Of a DNA stretch of 34,403 nt, positions 7,868 through 16,582 are shown one piece after another. The DNA comes from Butyricicoccus_A sp963588905 (GTDB lineage Bacteria; Bacillota; Clostridia; Oscillospirales; Butyricicoccaceae), in assembly GCA_963588905.1 (NCBI GenBank), contig CAVAJF010000027.1:1-34403 (forward strand), written 5' to 3'. Position numbers and translations under genes: made by a program. The notes below the pieces were generated by a model that worked only from the letters and a program-made list of their open reading frames with translations, did no database searches and was not told the origin of the DNA. Within the stretch, counting starts at the first letter, position 1, and each line of letters starts with the position of its first letter.

Positions 7868-8764
7868 ATGAAAGGTATTATTTTAGCAGGGGGATCAGGA
7901 ACTCGTTTGTATCCGTTGACAAAAGTTACAAGCAAACAGTTATTACCTGTTTTTGACAAACCGATGATTTATTATCCGATGTCCGTTTTGATGAATGCTG
8001 GCATCCGTGACATTTTGATTATTTCTACACCGCAGGATACACCTCGTTTTGAGAATCTTCTTGGTGATGGCCATCAGTTTGGTGTGAATCTGGACTATGC
8101 TGTTCAGCCTTCTCCAGATGGATTAGCACAAGCATTTATCATTGGTGCTGACTTTATCGGTGATGATTCTGTAGCTATGGTGCTGGGTGATAATATCTTT
8201 ACAGGTCACGGCTTAAAAAAGCGTTTGCAAACAGCAGTCCAGAATGCTGAAAATGGCAAGGGTGCGACTGTGTTTGGCTATTATGTAGACGATCCGGAAC
8301 GATTTGGCATTGTGGAGTTTGACAAGAATGGTAAAGCAATTTCGATCGAGGAGAAGCCGGAACACCCGAAGAGCAATTACTGCGTGACTGGTTTGTATTT
8401 TTATGATAATCGTGTAGTGAAAATGGCTAAGAATCTGAAACCGTCTGCTCGTGGTGAGTTGGAAATTACTGATCTGAATCGTATTTATCTGGAGGATGGA
8501 TCTTTAAATGTAGAACTGCTGGGTCAGGGCTTTACTTGGCTAGATACTGGCACACACGAGAGTCTGGTAGATGCAACCAATTTCGTGAAGACTGTAGAGC
8601 AGCATCAGCATCGCAAGATAGCTTGCTTGGAGGAAATTGCATATTTGAACGGCTGGATTAGCAAAGATGAGCTGATGGAAGTCTATGAGGTCATGAAGAA
8701 GAATCAGTATGGACAGTATCTGAAAGATGTTATGGACGGAAAGTATCAAGAGCATCTGTACTAA
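7868..8764 (+). CDS. rmlA: Glucose-1-phosphate thymidylyltransferase
   Basis: A 298-residue RmlA making dTDP-glucose from dTTP and glucose-1-phosphate, the first step to dTDP-L-rhamnose. It carries the full family signature: GGSGTRLYPLTKVTSKQLLP, PQDTPRF, QPSPDGLAQAF, LGDNIF, EEKPEHPKSNY and GELEITDLNR. I chose ATG 7868 because GCGGAGG lies seven bases upstream; the longer frame from 7847 lacks a ribosome site. It is followed by RmlB, RmlD and RmlC, confirming the pathway. Confidence 0.95.
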   Translation: MKGIILAGGSGTRLYPLTKVTSKQLLPVFDKPMIYYPMSVLMNAGIRDILIISTPQDTPRFENLLGDGHQFGVNLDYAVQPSPDGLAQAFIIGADFIGDDSVAMVLGDNIFTGHGLKKRLQTAVQNAENGKGATVFGYYVDDPERFGIVEFDKNGKAISIEEKPEHPKSNYCVTGLYFYDNRVVKMAKNLKPSARGELEITDLNRIYLEDGSLNVELLGQGFTWLDTGTHESLVDATNFVKTVEQHQHRKIACLEEIAYLNGWISKDELMEVYEVMKKNQYGQYLKDVMDGKYQEHLY

Positions 8765-8792
8765 TTAGAGATAAGAGTAAGGGAGATAAATC

Positions 8793-9812
8793 GTGAATAT
8801 TATTGTTACCGGCGGTGCTGGTTTTATTGGTAGTAACTTTGTGTTCCATATGTTGAAGAAGTATCCGGATTACCGGATTATCTGTCTGGACAAATTGACC
8901 TACGCAGGCAATCTGTCTACGCTGGCACCTGTTATGGATAACTCGAATTTCCGCTTCGTGAAGGCCGACATCTGTGACCGCGAAGCTGTAAATAAGCTGT
9001 TTGAAGAAGAGCATCCGGACATCGTGGTCAACTTTGCGGCAGAGTCTCACGTTGACCGTTCTATCGAAGATCCAGGCATCTTCCTCCAGACGAATATCAT
9101 CGGCACCAGCGTGCTGATGGACGCTTGCCGCAAGTATGGTATCCAGCGGTACCATCAAGTTTCTACAGATGAGGTTTACGGCGATCTGCCGCTGGATCGT
9201 CCTGATCTGTTTTTCACTGAGGAGACTCCGATTCATACTAGCTCTCCGTATAGTGCGTCTAAAGCTTCTGCTGACTTGTTGGTTCTGGCTTACCACCGTA
9301 CCTACGGTTTGCCGGTGACCATTTCCCGTTGCTCTAATAATTATGGCCCATATCACTTCCCGGAGAAGCTGATTCCGCTGATGATTGCTAATGCATTGGC
9401 TGACAAGCCACTGCCTGTTTACGGCGAGGGTCTGAATGTCCGTGACTGGCTGTATGTGGAAGACCACTGCAAGGCCATTGACTTGATTGTTCACAAGGGG
9501 CGCGTTGGTGAAGTCTACAATGTTGGTGGTCATAACGAGAAGCAGAACATTGAAATCGTAAAGATCATCTGCAAGGAACTTGGCAAGCCGGAGAGCCTGA
9601 TTACCCATGTTGGTGATCGTAAGGGCCATGATATGCGCTATGCTATCGACCCGACTAAGATTCATAACGAATTGGGTTGGTTGCCGGAGACCAAATTCGA
9701 GGATGGCATCAAAAAAACTATTCAATGGTATCTCGATAACCGTGAGTGGTGGGAGACCATCATCAGTGGCGAGTATCAGAACTACTACGAGAAAATGTAC
9801 GGCGACCGCTAA
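8793..9812 (+). CDS. rmlB: dTDP-glucose 4,6-dehydratase
   Basis: A 339-residue extended SDR that converts dTDP-glucose to the 4-keto-6-deoxy sugar. The NAD site is GGAGFIGSNF near the N-terminus; VSTDEVYGDL supplies the active-site Thr/Asp/Glu, and YSASKASAD supplies Tyr and Lys. NNYGPYHFPEKLIP and GEGLNVRDWLYVEDH are family hallmarks. It uses a GTG start at 8793 with GGGAG upstream. Its G+C is visibly higher than in the wzy-wzx part of the locus. A long minus-strand reading frame across it is a codon shadow. Confidence 0.96.
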   Translation: MNIIVTGGAGFIGSNFVFHMLKKYPDYRIICLDKLTYAGNLSTLAPVMDNSNFRFVKADICDREAVNKLFEEEHPDIVVNFAAESHVDRSIEDPGIFLQTNIIGTSVLMDACRKYGIQRYHQVSTDEVYGDLPLDRPDLFFTEETPIHTSSPYSASKASADLLVLAYHRTYGLPVTISRCSNNYGPYHFPEKLIPLMIANALADKPLPVYGEGLNVRDWLYVEDHCKAIDLIVHKGRVGEVYNVGGHNEKQNIEIVKIICKELGKPESLITHVGDRKGHDMRYAIDPTKIHNELGWLPETKFEDGIKKTIQWYLDNREWWETIISGEYQNYYEKMYGDR

Positions 9813-9826
9813 CAGGAGGAAAGAAT

Positions 9827-10741
9827 ATGAAGTTTTTTGTAACTGGCGTTGGCGGTCAGCTGGGACATGATGTCATGAATGAGTTACTCAAGCGCGGTCA
9901 TGAGGGTGTAGGCTCTGATATTCAGGAAAAATATAGCGGCGTGGCAGACGGTTCCGCAGTAACAACTACTCCGTATGTAGCTCTGGACATTACTGATAAA
10001 GATGCTGTTGAAAGAGTAATTACAGAAGTAAACCCGGATGCCGTAATCCACTGCGCAGCTTGGACTGCTGTGGATATGGCAGAGGATGACGATAAAGTAG
10101 CAAAAGTCCGTGCGATCAATGCAGGTGGCACCCAGAACATTGCAGATGTTTGCAAGAAGCTGAACTGCAAGATGACTTATATCAGCACAGATTATGTATT
10201 CAATGGTCAGGGCACTGAACCTTGGCAACCGGACTGCAAAGATTACAAGCCTTTGAATGTGTACGGTCAGACGAAGCTAGAAGGTGAGTTGGCCGTCAGC
10301 CAGACGCTGGAAAAGTATTTCATCGTCCGTATTGCATGGGTATTCGGTCTGAACGGTAAGAACTTCATCAAGACTATGCTGAATGTCGGCAAGACCCATG
10401 ATACGGTTCGTGTGGTCAATGACCAGATTGGTACACCGACTTATACTTATGATTTAGCTCGACTGCTCGTTAATATGAATGAGACTGAAAAGTACGGCTA
10501 TTACCATGCGACTAACGAGGGTGGTTATATCAGCTGGTACGATTTCACGAAAGAAATCTATCGTCAGGCTGGATATAAAACCGAGGTGGTTCCGGTAAGT
10601 ACAGAGGAATATGGCTTGAGCAAGGCTGCTCGTCCGTTCAACAGCCGTTTGGATAAGAGCAAGCTAGTAGAGGCTGGATTCACTCCGCTTCCGACTTGGC
10701 AGGATGCGCTAAGCCGCTATCTGAAAGAAATCGAGCAGTAA
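9827..10741 (+). CDS. rmlD: dTDP-4-dehydrorhamnose reductase
   Basis: A 304-residue SDR that performs the last, NAD(P)H-dependent step to dTDP-L-rhamnose. The start at 9827 is fixed by AGGAGGA (9814-9820) right after the RmlB stop; upstream in-frame starts lie inside rmlB. Landmarks are VTGVGGQLGHDVM, HCAAWTAVDMAEDD, YISTDYVFNGQG, YGQTKLEGE and the conserved RIAWVFG. Order here is B-D-C, with the epimerase gene placed last. Confidence 0.95.
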   Translation: MKFFVTGVGGQLGHDVMNELLKRGHEGVGSDIQEKYSGVADGSAVTTTPYVALDITDKDAVERVITEVNPDAVIHCAAWTAVDMAEDDDKVAKVRAINAGGTQNIADVCKKLNCKMTYISTDYVFNGQGTEPWQPDCKDYKPLNVYGQTKLEGELAVSQTLEKYFIVRIAWVFGLNGKNFIKTMLNVGKTHDTVRVVNDQIGTPTYTYDLARLLVNMNETEKYGYYHATNEGGYISWYDFTKEIYRQAGYKTEVVPVSTEEYGLSKAARPFNSRLDKSKLVEAGFTPLPTWQDALSRYLKEIEQ

Positions 10742-10756
10742 GAAGGAATAGAGAAA

Positions 10757-11365
10757 ATGGGACAGATTAAAGTTGAGAAAAATGTAGGTGGAATCGAAGG
10801 GCTTTGTGTCATTGAGCCTGCTGTTCATGGCGATACCCGTGGCTATTTCATGGAAACTTACAACGAAAAAGATATGAAGGAAGTTGGCATTGACATCCAC
10901 TTCGTACAGGATAACCAGTCTATGTCCACAAAGGGCGTGTTGCGTGGTCTGCACTTCCAGAAACAGTATCCGCAGTGTAAGTTGGTGCGCGCCGTGCGTG
11001 GCACTGTGTTTGATGTTGCAGTTGATCTCAGAAGTAACTCTGAAACCTACGGCAAGTGGTATGGCGTCACGCTGTCTGCTGAGAACAAGAAACAGTTCCT
11101 TATTCCTGAGGGATTTGCGCACGGTTTCCTGGTTCTGAGCGATGAGGCAGAGTTCTGCTATAAAGTCAATGACTTCTGGCATCCGAATGACGAGGGTGGT
11201 ATGGCATGGAACGATCCGGAGATTGGAATTGAATGGCCGCAGCTGAAGGGGGAGTACAAGGGCAGCGCAAGTGCAGAAGGATATACGTTGGAAGATGGTA
11301 CGGCACTGAACCTGAGCGATAAGGATCAGAAGTGGCTGGGATTAAAAGATACTTTTAAATTTTAA
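10757..11365 (+). CDS. rmlC: dTDP-4-dehydrorhamnose 3,5-epimerase
   Basis: A 202-residue cupin epimerase acting between RmlB and RmlD. It has the conserved HGDTRGYFMETY, QDNQSMSTKGVLRGLHFQ (with the catalytic histidine), VRGTVFDVAVDLR and PEGFAHGFLVLSD blocks. It ends the four-step rhamnose set, so the EPS very probably contains L-rhamnose or a sugar derived from it. An AT-rich 31-base gap precedes the first glycosyltransferase. Confidence 0.95.
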   Translation: MGQIKVEKNVGGIEGLCVIEPAVHGDTRGYFMETYNEKDMKEVGIDIHFVQDNQSMSTKGVLRGLHFQKQYPQCKLVRAVRGTVFDVAVDLRSNSETYGKWYGVTLSAENKKQFLIPEGFAHGFLVLSDEAEFCYKVNDFWHPNDEGGMAWNDPEIGIEWPQLKGEYKGSASAEGYTLEDGTALNLSDKDQKWLGLKDTFKF

Positions 11366-11396
11366 AATATATATACGGCGAGTAGAGGGGTAAAAG

Positions 11397-12530
11397 ATGG
11401 AAGGTAACTTAAATATTGCAATGTTTGGCCATAAGAGAATACCTTCGCGTGAAGGTGGAATTGAGATTGTGGTTGAAGAAATTTCTACTCGACTGGTGAG
11501 AAAAAATTATTCGGTAACCTGTTTTAACCGAGCAGGACACCATGTTAGCGGAAAGGAATTTGATGCGCAATCCGGTAAAGAATATAAAGGAATTACACTA
11601 AAAACAGTTCCTACGATTGAAAAAAAGGGACTTGCAGCGGTAAGCTCTTCCTTCTTTGCCGCTCTCGGTAGTGCGTTTGGAAAATATGATGTTGTACATA
11701 TTCATGCAGAGGGACCAGCTTTTTTCTCGTGGTTACCAAAATTATTTGGCAAAAGAGTAATAGTTACCGTTCACGGTATTGATTGGCAACGTGAAAAATG
11801 GAAATCTGGTTTTGGTTCAAAATTTATTCGACAAGGCGAAAAAAATGCTGTAAAATATGCGGATGAAATTATTGTTTTGAGCAGAGGTGTTCAGAATTAT
11901 TTTAAAGATACATACGGACGAAAAACAGAGTTTATTCCCAATGGTGTGAATAGACCCGATATACAAAAAGCACAGCTAATTACGGAAAAATTTGGACTCA
12001 GCAAAGATTCCTATATTTTATTTCTCGGTAGATTGGTCCCTGAAAAGGGAATTCGATATTTAATTGAGGCGTTCAAACAGACAAAAACAGATAAAAAGTT
12101 GGTAATAGCTGGTGGATCTAGTGATACAGATTCTTTCGCAGAAGAGTTAAAAGATCTTGCGAAAGACGACAATAGAATTATCTTTACCGGGTTTGTTCAA
12201 GGACAAATGTTAGATGAACTATATAGTAATGCATATATCTATACATTACCTTCTGACTTGGAAGGAATGCCGCTGAGCCTTTTGGAAGCTATGAGTTATG
12301 GCAATTGCTGTTTAGTTTCAGATATTCCTGAGTGTGCGGAAGTGGTAGAAGATAAAGCATTGATCTTTCAAAAGTCGAATGTAGATGCTCTTAGAGAAAG
12401 ATTACAAGAAGCTTGCGATCATCCAGAAATAGTGATAGAGTTAAAGAAACAGGCAGCAGACTTTATTTGCGAAAAGTACAACTGGGATGATGTTGTAGAG
12501 AAAACAATAGAGCTGTATAAGGAAAAATAA
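11397..12530 (+). CDS. GT4 glycosyltransferase, candidate rhamnosyltransferase
   Basis: A 377-residue GT-B-fold retaining glycosyltransferase. The N-terminal segment MFGHKRIPSREGGIEIVVEE matches the DUF1972-type acceptor domain found in rhamnosyltransferases such as pneumococcal Cps2T. VTVHGIDWQREKW and the GT4 donor half (LFLGRLVPEKGIRYLIEAF, DLEGMPLSLLEAMSYG) follow. Its position directly after the rhamnose genes supports transfer of rhamnose, but donor and linkage are inference. The ribosome site is GAGGGG. It ends one base before the next gene. Confidence 0.88.
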   Translation: MEGNLNIAMFGHKRIPSREGGIEIVVEEISTRLVRKNYSVTCFNRAGHHVSGKEFDAQSGKEYKGITLKTVPTIEKKGLAAVSSSFFAALGSAFGKYDVVHIHAEGPAFFSWLPKLFGKRVIVTVHGIDWQREKWKSGFGSKFIRQGEKNAVKYADEIIVLSRGVQNYFKDTYGRKTEFIPNGVNRPDIQKAQLITEKFGLSKDSYILFLGRLVPEKGIRYLIEAFKQTKTDKKLVIAGGSSDTDSFAEELKDLAKDDNRIIFTGFVQGQMLDELYSNAYIYTLPSDLEGMPLSLLEAMSYGNCCLVSDIPECAEVVEDKALIFQKSNVDALRERLQEACDHPEIVIELKKQAADFICEKYNWDDVVEKTIELYKEK

Positions 12531-12531
12531 A

Positions 12532-13749
12532 ATGAAAGCGCTGATTATCAATAAATTTCTGTACGCCAATGGCGGCAGCGAGACATATATTTTCAAATTG
12601 GGTGAGGCACTGGAGCAGCATGGACACGAAGTTCAGTACTTCGGCATGGAGCATGAGGGCCGTTGCGTTGGAAACCGGGTCAATGCTTACACGAGCGATA
12701 TGGATTTCCACGGCGGCAGTAAACTGAGCAAGTTGACTTACCCGATCAAGACGATTTACAGCAAGGAAGCACGGGTGCAGCTGCGGAAGGTGCTGGATGA
12801 CTTCCAGCCGGATGTCTGTCACCTGAACAACTTCAACTACCAGCTGACTCCTTCCATCATTTTGGAAATCGTGAAGTGGCGCAAGGAAACTGGGAAGGAT
12901 TGTAAGATCATCTTCACGGCACATGACTACCAGCTGGTCTGCCCGAACCATCAATTAAAGAATCCTATCACACATGAGAACTGTGAGAAGTGCCTCGGTG
13001 GCCACTTTGTAAATTGTGCAAAGGGCAAATGTGTCCACGGATCTACTGCAAAGTCTATCGTGGGCATGATGGAAGCAGAGTTCTGGAAGTGGAACGGAGC
13101 ATACAAGTACATTGACAAAATCATCTGTTGTTCGGAGTTCCTGAAAACTAAGATGGACACCAATCCGCTGTTTGCAACCAAGACGATTGCAATGCACAAC
13201 TTCGTGGAGAAGGTAGAACCTAAAGACGTTGAGAAGAAAGACTACGTCCTCTATTTCGGCCGTTTCTCCGAGGAGAAGGGAATCAACACACTGGTTGAGA
13301 CTTGCAACCTGTTGCCGGATATTCAGTTTATTTTTGCTGGTTCCGGCTCACTGGAAAACAAGGTCAATCAGCTGAAAAATGTTAAGAACGTAGGTTTCCA
13401 GACGGGTGGCGCACTGGACAAATTGATTCGAGAAGCAAAGTTCTCTATCTGTCCTTCGGAAGTCTATGAAAACTGCCCGTTCTCCGTTATGGAGAGTCAG
13501 CAGCGCGGAACGCCTGTCATCGGCGCAAATATTGGTGGTATTCCTGAGTTGATCACAGATGGTGTGGATGGACGGTTGTTCACAAGCCGAGATTCCAAGC
13601 AGCTGGCCTCAATTATCAGGGAACTTTGGAACAATCCGAAAGAGACTGATAACTATGCAAAGGCGTGTCTGAACCTTGAACGAGACGACCTTGAGGCTTA
13701 CTGCGACAAACTCGTCCCGATTTATCTGGGGGGGGGTAACCCTTTGTAA
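12532..13749 (+). CDS. GT4 glycosyltransferase with 3' poly-G tract
   Basis: A 405-residue GT4 enzyme. The N-terminus KALIINKFLYANGGSETY and the cysteine-rich loop HQLKNPITHENCEKCLGG are typical of a subfamily common in capsule loci. The donor half has YFGRFSEEKGINTL, SICPSEVYENCPFSVMES and NIGGIPELI. The homologous fold ends near VPIYLG, just before nine G (13728-13736). With 9 G it reads on to GGNPL and stops at 13749. With 8 or 11 G it would enter the downstream frame and give a protein of about 576 residues carrying a second donor domain; 10 G gives an immediate stop. The catalytic part is complete in all states, so here the tract would switch an extension rather than the enzyme. Confidence 0.88.
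   Translation: MKALIINKFLYANGGSETYIFKLGEALEQHGHEVQYFGMEHEGRCVGNRVNAYTSDMDFHGGSKLSKLTYPIKTIYSKEARVQLRKVLDDFQPDVCHLNNFNYQLTPSIILEIVKWRKETGKDCKIIFTAHDYQLVCPNHQLKNPITHENCEKCLGGHFVNCAKGKCVHGSTAKSIVGMMEAEFWKWNGAYKYIDKIICCSEFLKTKMDTNPLFATKTIAMHNFVEKVEPKDVEKKDYVLYFGRFSEEKGINTLVETCNLLPDIQFIFAGSGSLENKVNQLKNVKNVGFQTGGALDKLIREAKFSICPSEVYENCPFSVMESQQRGTPVIGANIGGIPELITDGVDGRLFTSRDSKQLASIIRELWNNPKETDNYAKACLNLERDDLEAYCDKLVPIYLGGGNPL
13728..13736 (+). repeat. Homopolymer G9 tract (a), candidate phase-variable site
   Basis: Nine consecutive G at the 3' end of the GT4 gene. Translating across it: 9 G ends at TAA 13747-13749, 10 G stops at once (TAA), and 8 G fuses to the open frame continuing to 14263. A run this long is far above chance for the local composition and is a known substrate for slipped-strand mispairing. 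Confidence 0.85.
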
Positions 13750-14263
13750 GTATCAGCGAATGGACTATGCGCTGTACTTTGGCCGCTTCTCCGAGGAGAA
13801 AGGCATTGGCACACTCATCAAGGTCTGCAAGGAGTTACCGGATGTGCAGTTCATCTTTGCCGGTACTGGACCGCTGGAAGATACCATCAAGGGTGTAAGC
13901 AACATTAAGGATGTTGGCTTCCAGAAGGACGAGGCACTGGAAAAACTCATCCGTGAGGCACGGTTCTCTATCTACCCGTCCGAGTGGTATGAGAACTGTC
14001 CGTTCTCTGTGATGGAATCCCAGATGTATGGCACACCGGTGCTGGGAGCGAACATCGGCGGCATCCCGGAACTGATTCAGGTTGGCAAGACCGGGGAACT
14101 GTTTGAGAGCGGTAATGCCGAAGACCTGAAACAGAAAGTCCGAAAACTCTGGGATGATAAGAAGCTGTGCGAGCAGTATAGTAAGAATTGCAAGGACATC
14201 AACTTTGATACCATCGATGAGTATTACGAGAAAATTATGAAGGTTTATAGGGGTGAAGCATGA
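13737..14263 (+). pseudogene. Duplicated GT4 C-terminal (donor) domain, possibly fused by phase shift
   Basis: This frame encodes only the donor-binding half of a GT4 enzyme: YFGRFSEEKGIGTLIKVC, IYPSEWYENCPFSVMES and NIGGIPELI closely follow the corresponding parts of the preceding gene, also at DNA level, so it is a tandem partial duplicate. The first internal ATG (13760) lacks a ribosome site. The residues just before it (VTLCKYQR) match the linker that precedes this domain in full-length homologues. The fragment therefore joins the G tract at the position where its own N-terminal half should be. It is either a remnant left by recombination across a G tract, or an extension expressed when the tract has 8 or 11 G. 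Confidence 0.75.
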
Positions 14264-15243
14264 TTTATGTTTTGTATGATAAACCCAAGAAATTGGAAGA
14301 TATGTCGTTTTTGACTGCGGCATTTGAAAAAGAGTACAAGGAAATTTATCCTGAGTGGCGTTGCACTTCTATCAAGCAAATGCTCTCAGTGTGCGATACA
14401 ACCGTAAAACGCACAAAAGCAGGAGATACCATTGTATGCTGGTATGACTTTATGGGAGTGTTGTGTTGGTGGTTGAGTAAGCTGACCAACAAGAAAATTA
14501 AAGTTATAGCAATCAATATTTTGCTGAAAGATAAAAATACAACGAAAAACAAGGTGGCAAAGTATCTTTATAAAAAGGCGTTGTGTTCAAATTCTTTTGT
14601 GGCAACAGTTACGACTGTGGAGTATGGTCGCTATATTAATGAGATTTTGAATACAAAAGCGGATTTTACGCTTTTGCATGATGTCTATCATCAAAATTAT
14701 ACTTTGAATAAGCGGGTAGAAACCAAGGCAAATACGGTTTTTTGTGGTGGCAGAAATGGTAGAGATTGGAAGCTGTTATTTGAGGTAGCGAAAAGGCTTC
14801 CAAAGGTGACGTTTAATTGTGTTATACCGAGTGCCCTGAAAGAACAGTTCTTAGGCGCTATGGGTGATAATGTCTGCGTTAAAACGGATGTCCCAGAAAG
14901 CGAATTTATGGAGTTTTTGTGCGAGTCACAACTTATTGCCATGCCACTGGATACAGAAGCGCCGGCAGGCTTGACCGTCTATTTTCAGGCGGCTGCAAAT
15001 AATAAAATGATTATAACATCCGATACGGTTACGACAGAAGGATATTTGTCAGAAGGATATGGAGCCTTATGTAAGAATACTGTAGAGGATTGGGTGGACA
15101 AAATTCAGTATTATCTTCTGCACACAAATGATGCAGATGTTTGTGCAGCAAAGTTTAAGGATTTCCTTGAGAGCGAGTGCTCCGAGAAAAAGTATGCCGA
15201 AACACTGTGGGGATGCTTACGGAATGAAAGCGATCTCGTTTAA
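14260..15243 (+). CDS. GT-B-fold glycosyltransferase (family 1/4-like)
   Basis: A 327-residue protein with a GT-B look but weak motif conservation. TVFCGGRNGRDWKLLFEVA near the middle marks the start of the C-terminal domain, and SQLIAMPLDTEAPAGLTVYFQAAANNKMIIT is the usual nucleotide-sugar binding region. An N-terminal IVCWYDFMGVLCWWL segment is hydrophobic and may contact the membrane. It overlaps the upstream frame by four bases (ATGA), suggesting it was coupled to a full-length version of the preceding GT4. Donor unknown. Confidence 0.75.
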   Translation: MIYVLYDKPKKLEDMSFLTAAFEKEYKEIYPEWRCTSIKQMLSVCDTTVKRTKAGDTIVCWYDFMGVLCWWLSKLTNKKIKVIAINILLKDKNTTKNKVAKYLYKKALCSNSFVATVTTVEYGRYINEILNTKADFTLLHDVYHQNYTLNKRVETKANTVFCGGRNGRDWKLLFEVAKRLPKVTFNCVIPSALKEQFLGAMGDNVCVKTDVPESEFMEFLCESQLIAMPLDTEAPAGLTVYFQAAANNKMIITSDTVTTEGYLSEGYGALCKNTVEDWVDKIQYYLLHTNDADVCAAKFKDFLESECSEKKYAETLWGCLRNESDLV

Positions 15244-15245
15244 AT

Positions 15246-15383
15246 AATGAAAATGCTCTGCTGGCATATATTTTCACAGCTATCGCAGTCATCTGCGGTT
15301 CGGTTGTGTTCTCGGTAGATGCCAAGTGGTTCTTAAATAAAATCGAAATATTCTTAAAAGAGAGAGTAAACAATAGGAGTTAA
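15246..15383 (+). pseudogene. Remnant C-terminus of a membrane protein (acyltransferase-like)
   Basis: The gap between the GT and the radical SAM gene holds an open frame with no usable start that reads like a last membrane helix and basic tail: LLAYIFTAIAVICGSVVFS then KWFLNKIEIFLKERVNN, ending at TAA 15381-15383. This pattern is typical of acyltransferase-3 C-termini. The rest of the gene is absent, so a deletion probably removed it. Its stop overlaps the ribosome site region of the next gene, as a real upstream neighbour's would. Confidence 0.6.
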
Positions 15384-15385
15384 TC

Positions 15386-16567
15386 ATGTCTGAAGAAAAG
15401 AAGTTAAATGGCACGGTCATTGTCACTTACCGCTGCAACGCTCGTTGCTCCATGTGCAACCGTTATAAAGCACCTTCCAAGCCGGAAGAAGAGATTAGTA
15501 TTGAAACTATTAAGAAACTGCCGAAGATGTACTTCACGAACATCACCGGCGGTGAACCATTCATCCGCACCGATTTGAAGGATATCGTGCGTGAGCTGTA
15601 CAAGAAGTCTGATCGTATCGTTATTTCAACAAATGGCTTCTTCACAGACCGTATCGTTGATCTGTGCAAGGAGTTCCCGCAGATTGGTATCCGCATTTCC
15701 ATCGAGGGTCTGGAGCAGACCAACAACGAGATCCGTGGACTGCAGAACGGCTATCAGCGTGGTTATGGCACATTGAAGAAGCTGCGTGAGATGGGCATGA
15801 AGGACGTTGGTTTCGGCATGACGGTTCAGGACAAGAACGCTCCTGACTTGGTTCCCCTGTATAAGATTTCCGACGAGATGGGTATGGAATTTGCTACGGC
15901 TTCTCTGCACAACAGTTTCTATTTTGTTGAAGCAAAGAACATCATCCATGACCGTCCGATGGTTGCCAAGAACTTTGAGAATCTGGTCAATGAACTGCTT
16001 CGCAGCAACAGCCCGAAGAAATGGTTCCGCGCTTACTTTAACCACGGTTTGATCAACTACATCTATGGACAGAAGCGTCTGCTGCCTTGCGATATGAGTT
16101 TTGATACTTTCTTCATCGACCCGTATGGCGATGTTATGCCCTGCAATGGCACCAAGGACAAAGAGGTTATGGGCAACCTGAACACTCAGAGCTGGGATGA
16201 ACTGTGGAACAGCCCGCAGGCAGAAGAAGTTCGTAAGAAGGTTCGCTGCTGCGATCGTGACTGCTGGATGATCGGCTCTGTTTCTCCCGCAATGCATAAG
16301 TACATTTGGAAGCCTGCTACTTGGGTTCTGGTTCATAAGTTTAAGGCTCTGTTCACCAAGCATCCGTACAGCATGTATGAACTGAAGATCTGCCGTGATT
16401 ACCGTGATGGCAAGGTGACTAAAGAGGAACTGGACAATTGCAGCACCTGCGATATGAACTGTGTGATCAACAACGGCCTGAGCGAAGCCTCTAAGGAGCA
16501 GTTGAAGCATAAGACCGGCGAAGAAATCGTGGATGCTGATATCGCACAGCAGATGGAGACGAAGTAA
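15386..16567 (+). CDS. Radical SAM protein with SPASM-like C-terminus
   Basis: A 393-residue radical SAM enzyme. The cluster motif is CNARCSMC (Cys17, Cys21, Cys24), followed by TNITGGEPFIR (the GGE motif) and ISTNGF. The second half holds extra cysteines in a SPASM-like layout (LPCDMSFDTFFIDPYGDVMPCNG, CCDRDC, CSTCDMNC), which would bind auxiliary Fe-S clusters. Its embedding between glycosyltransferases suggests modification of a sugar, lipid-linked intermediate or peptide tied to the EPS. Substrate unknown. G+C is higher than in its neighbours. A 294-codon minus-strand frame across it is a shadow. The ribosome site is AGGAG just upstream. Confidence 0.88.
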   Translation: MSEEKKLNGTVIVTYRCNARCSMCNRYKAPSKPEEEISIETIKKLPKMYFTNITGGEPFIRTDLKDIVRELYKKSDRIVISTNGFFTDRIVDLCKEFPQIGIRISIEGLEQTNNEIRGLQNGYQRGYGTLKKLREMGMKDVGFGMTVQDKNAPDLVPLYKISDEMGMEFATASLHNSFYFVEAKNIIHDRPMVAKNFENLVNELLRSNSPKKWFRAYFNHGLINYIYGQKRLLPCDMSFDTFFIDPYGDVMPCNGTKDKEVMGNLNTQSWDELWNSPQAEEVRKKVRCCDRDCWMIGSVSPAMHKYIWKPATWVLVHKFKALFTKHPYSMYELKICRDYRDGKVTKEELDNCSTCDMNCVINNGLSEASKEQLKHKTGEEIVDADIAQQMETK

Positions 16568-16582
16568 GGAGAAAGTTAAAAT

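Noticed and set aside
8730..9725. Long open frame on the minus strand across rmlB (331 codons)
   Set aside because: It lies antisense to a gene with all catalytic motifs, has no ribosome site and no recognisable domains; it is a codon-bias shadow.
15626..16510. 294-codon minus-strand frame across the radical SAM gene
   Set aside because: Shadow of a well-supported gene; no motifs or start signals.
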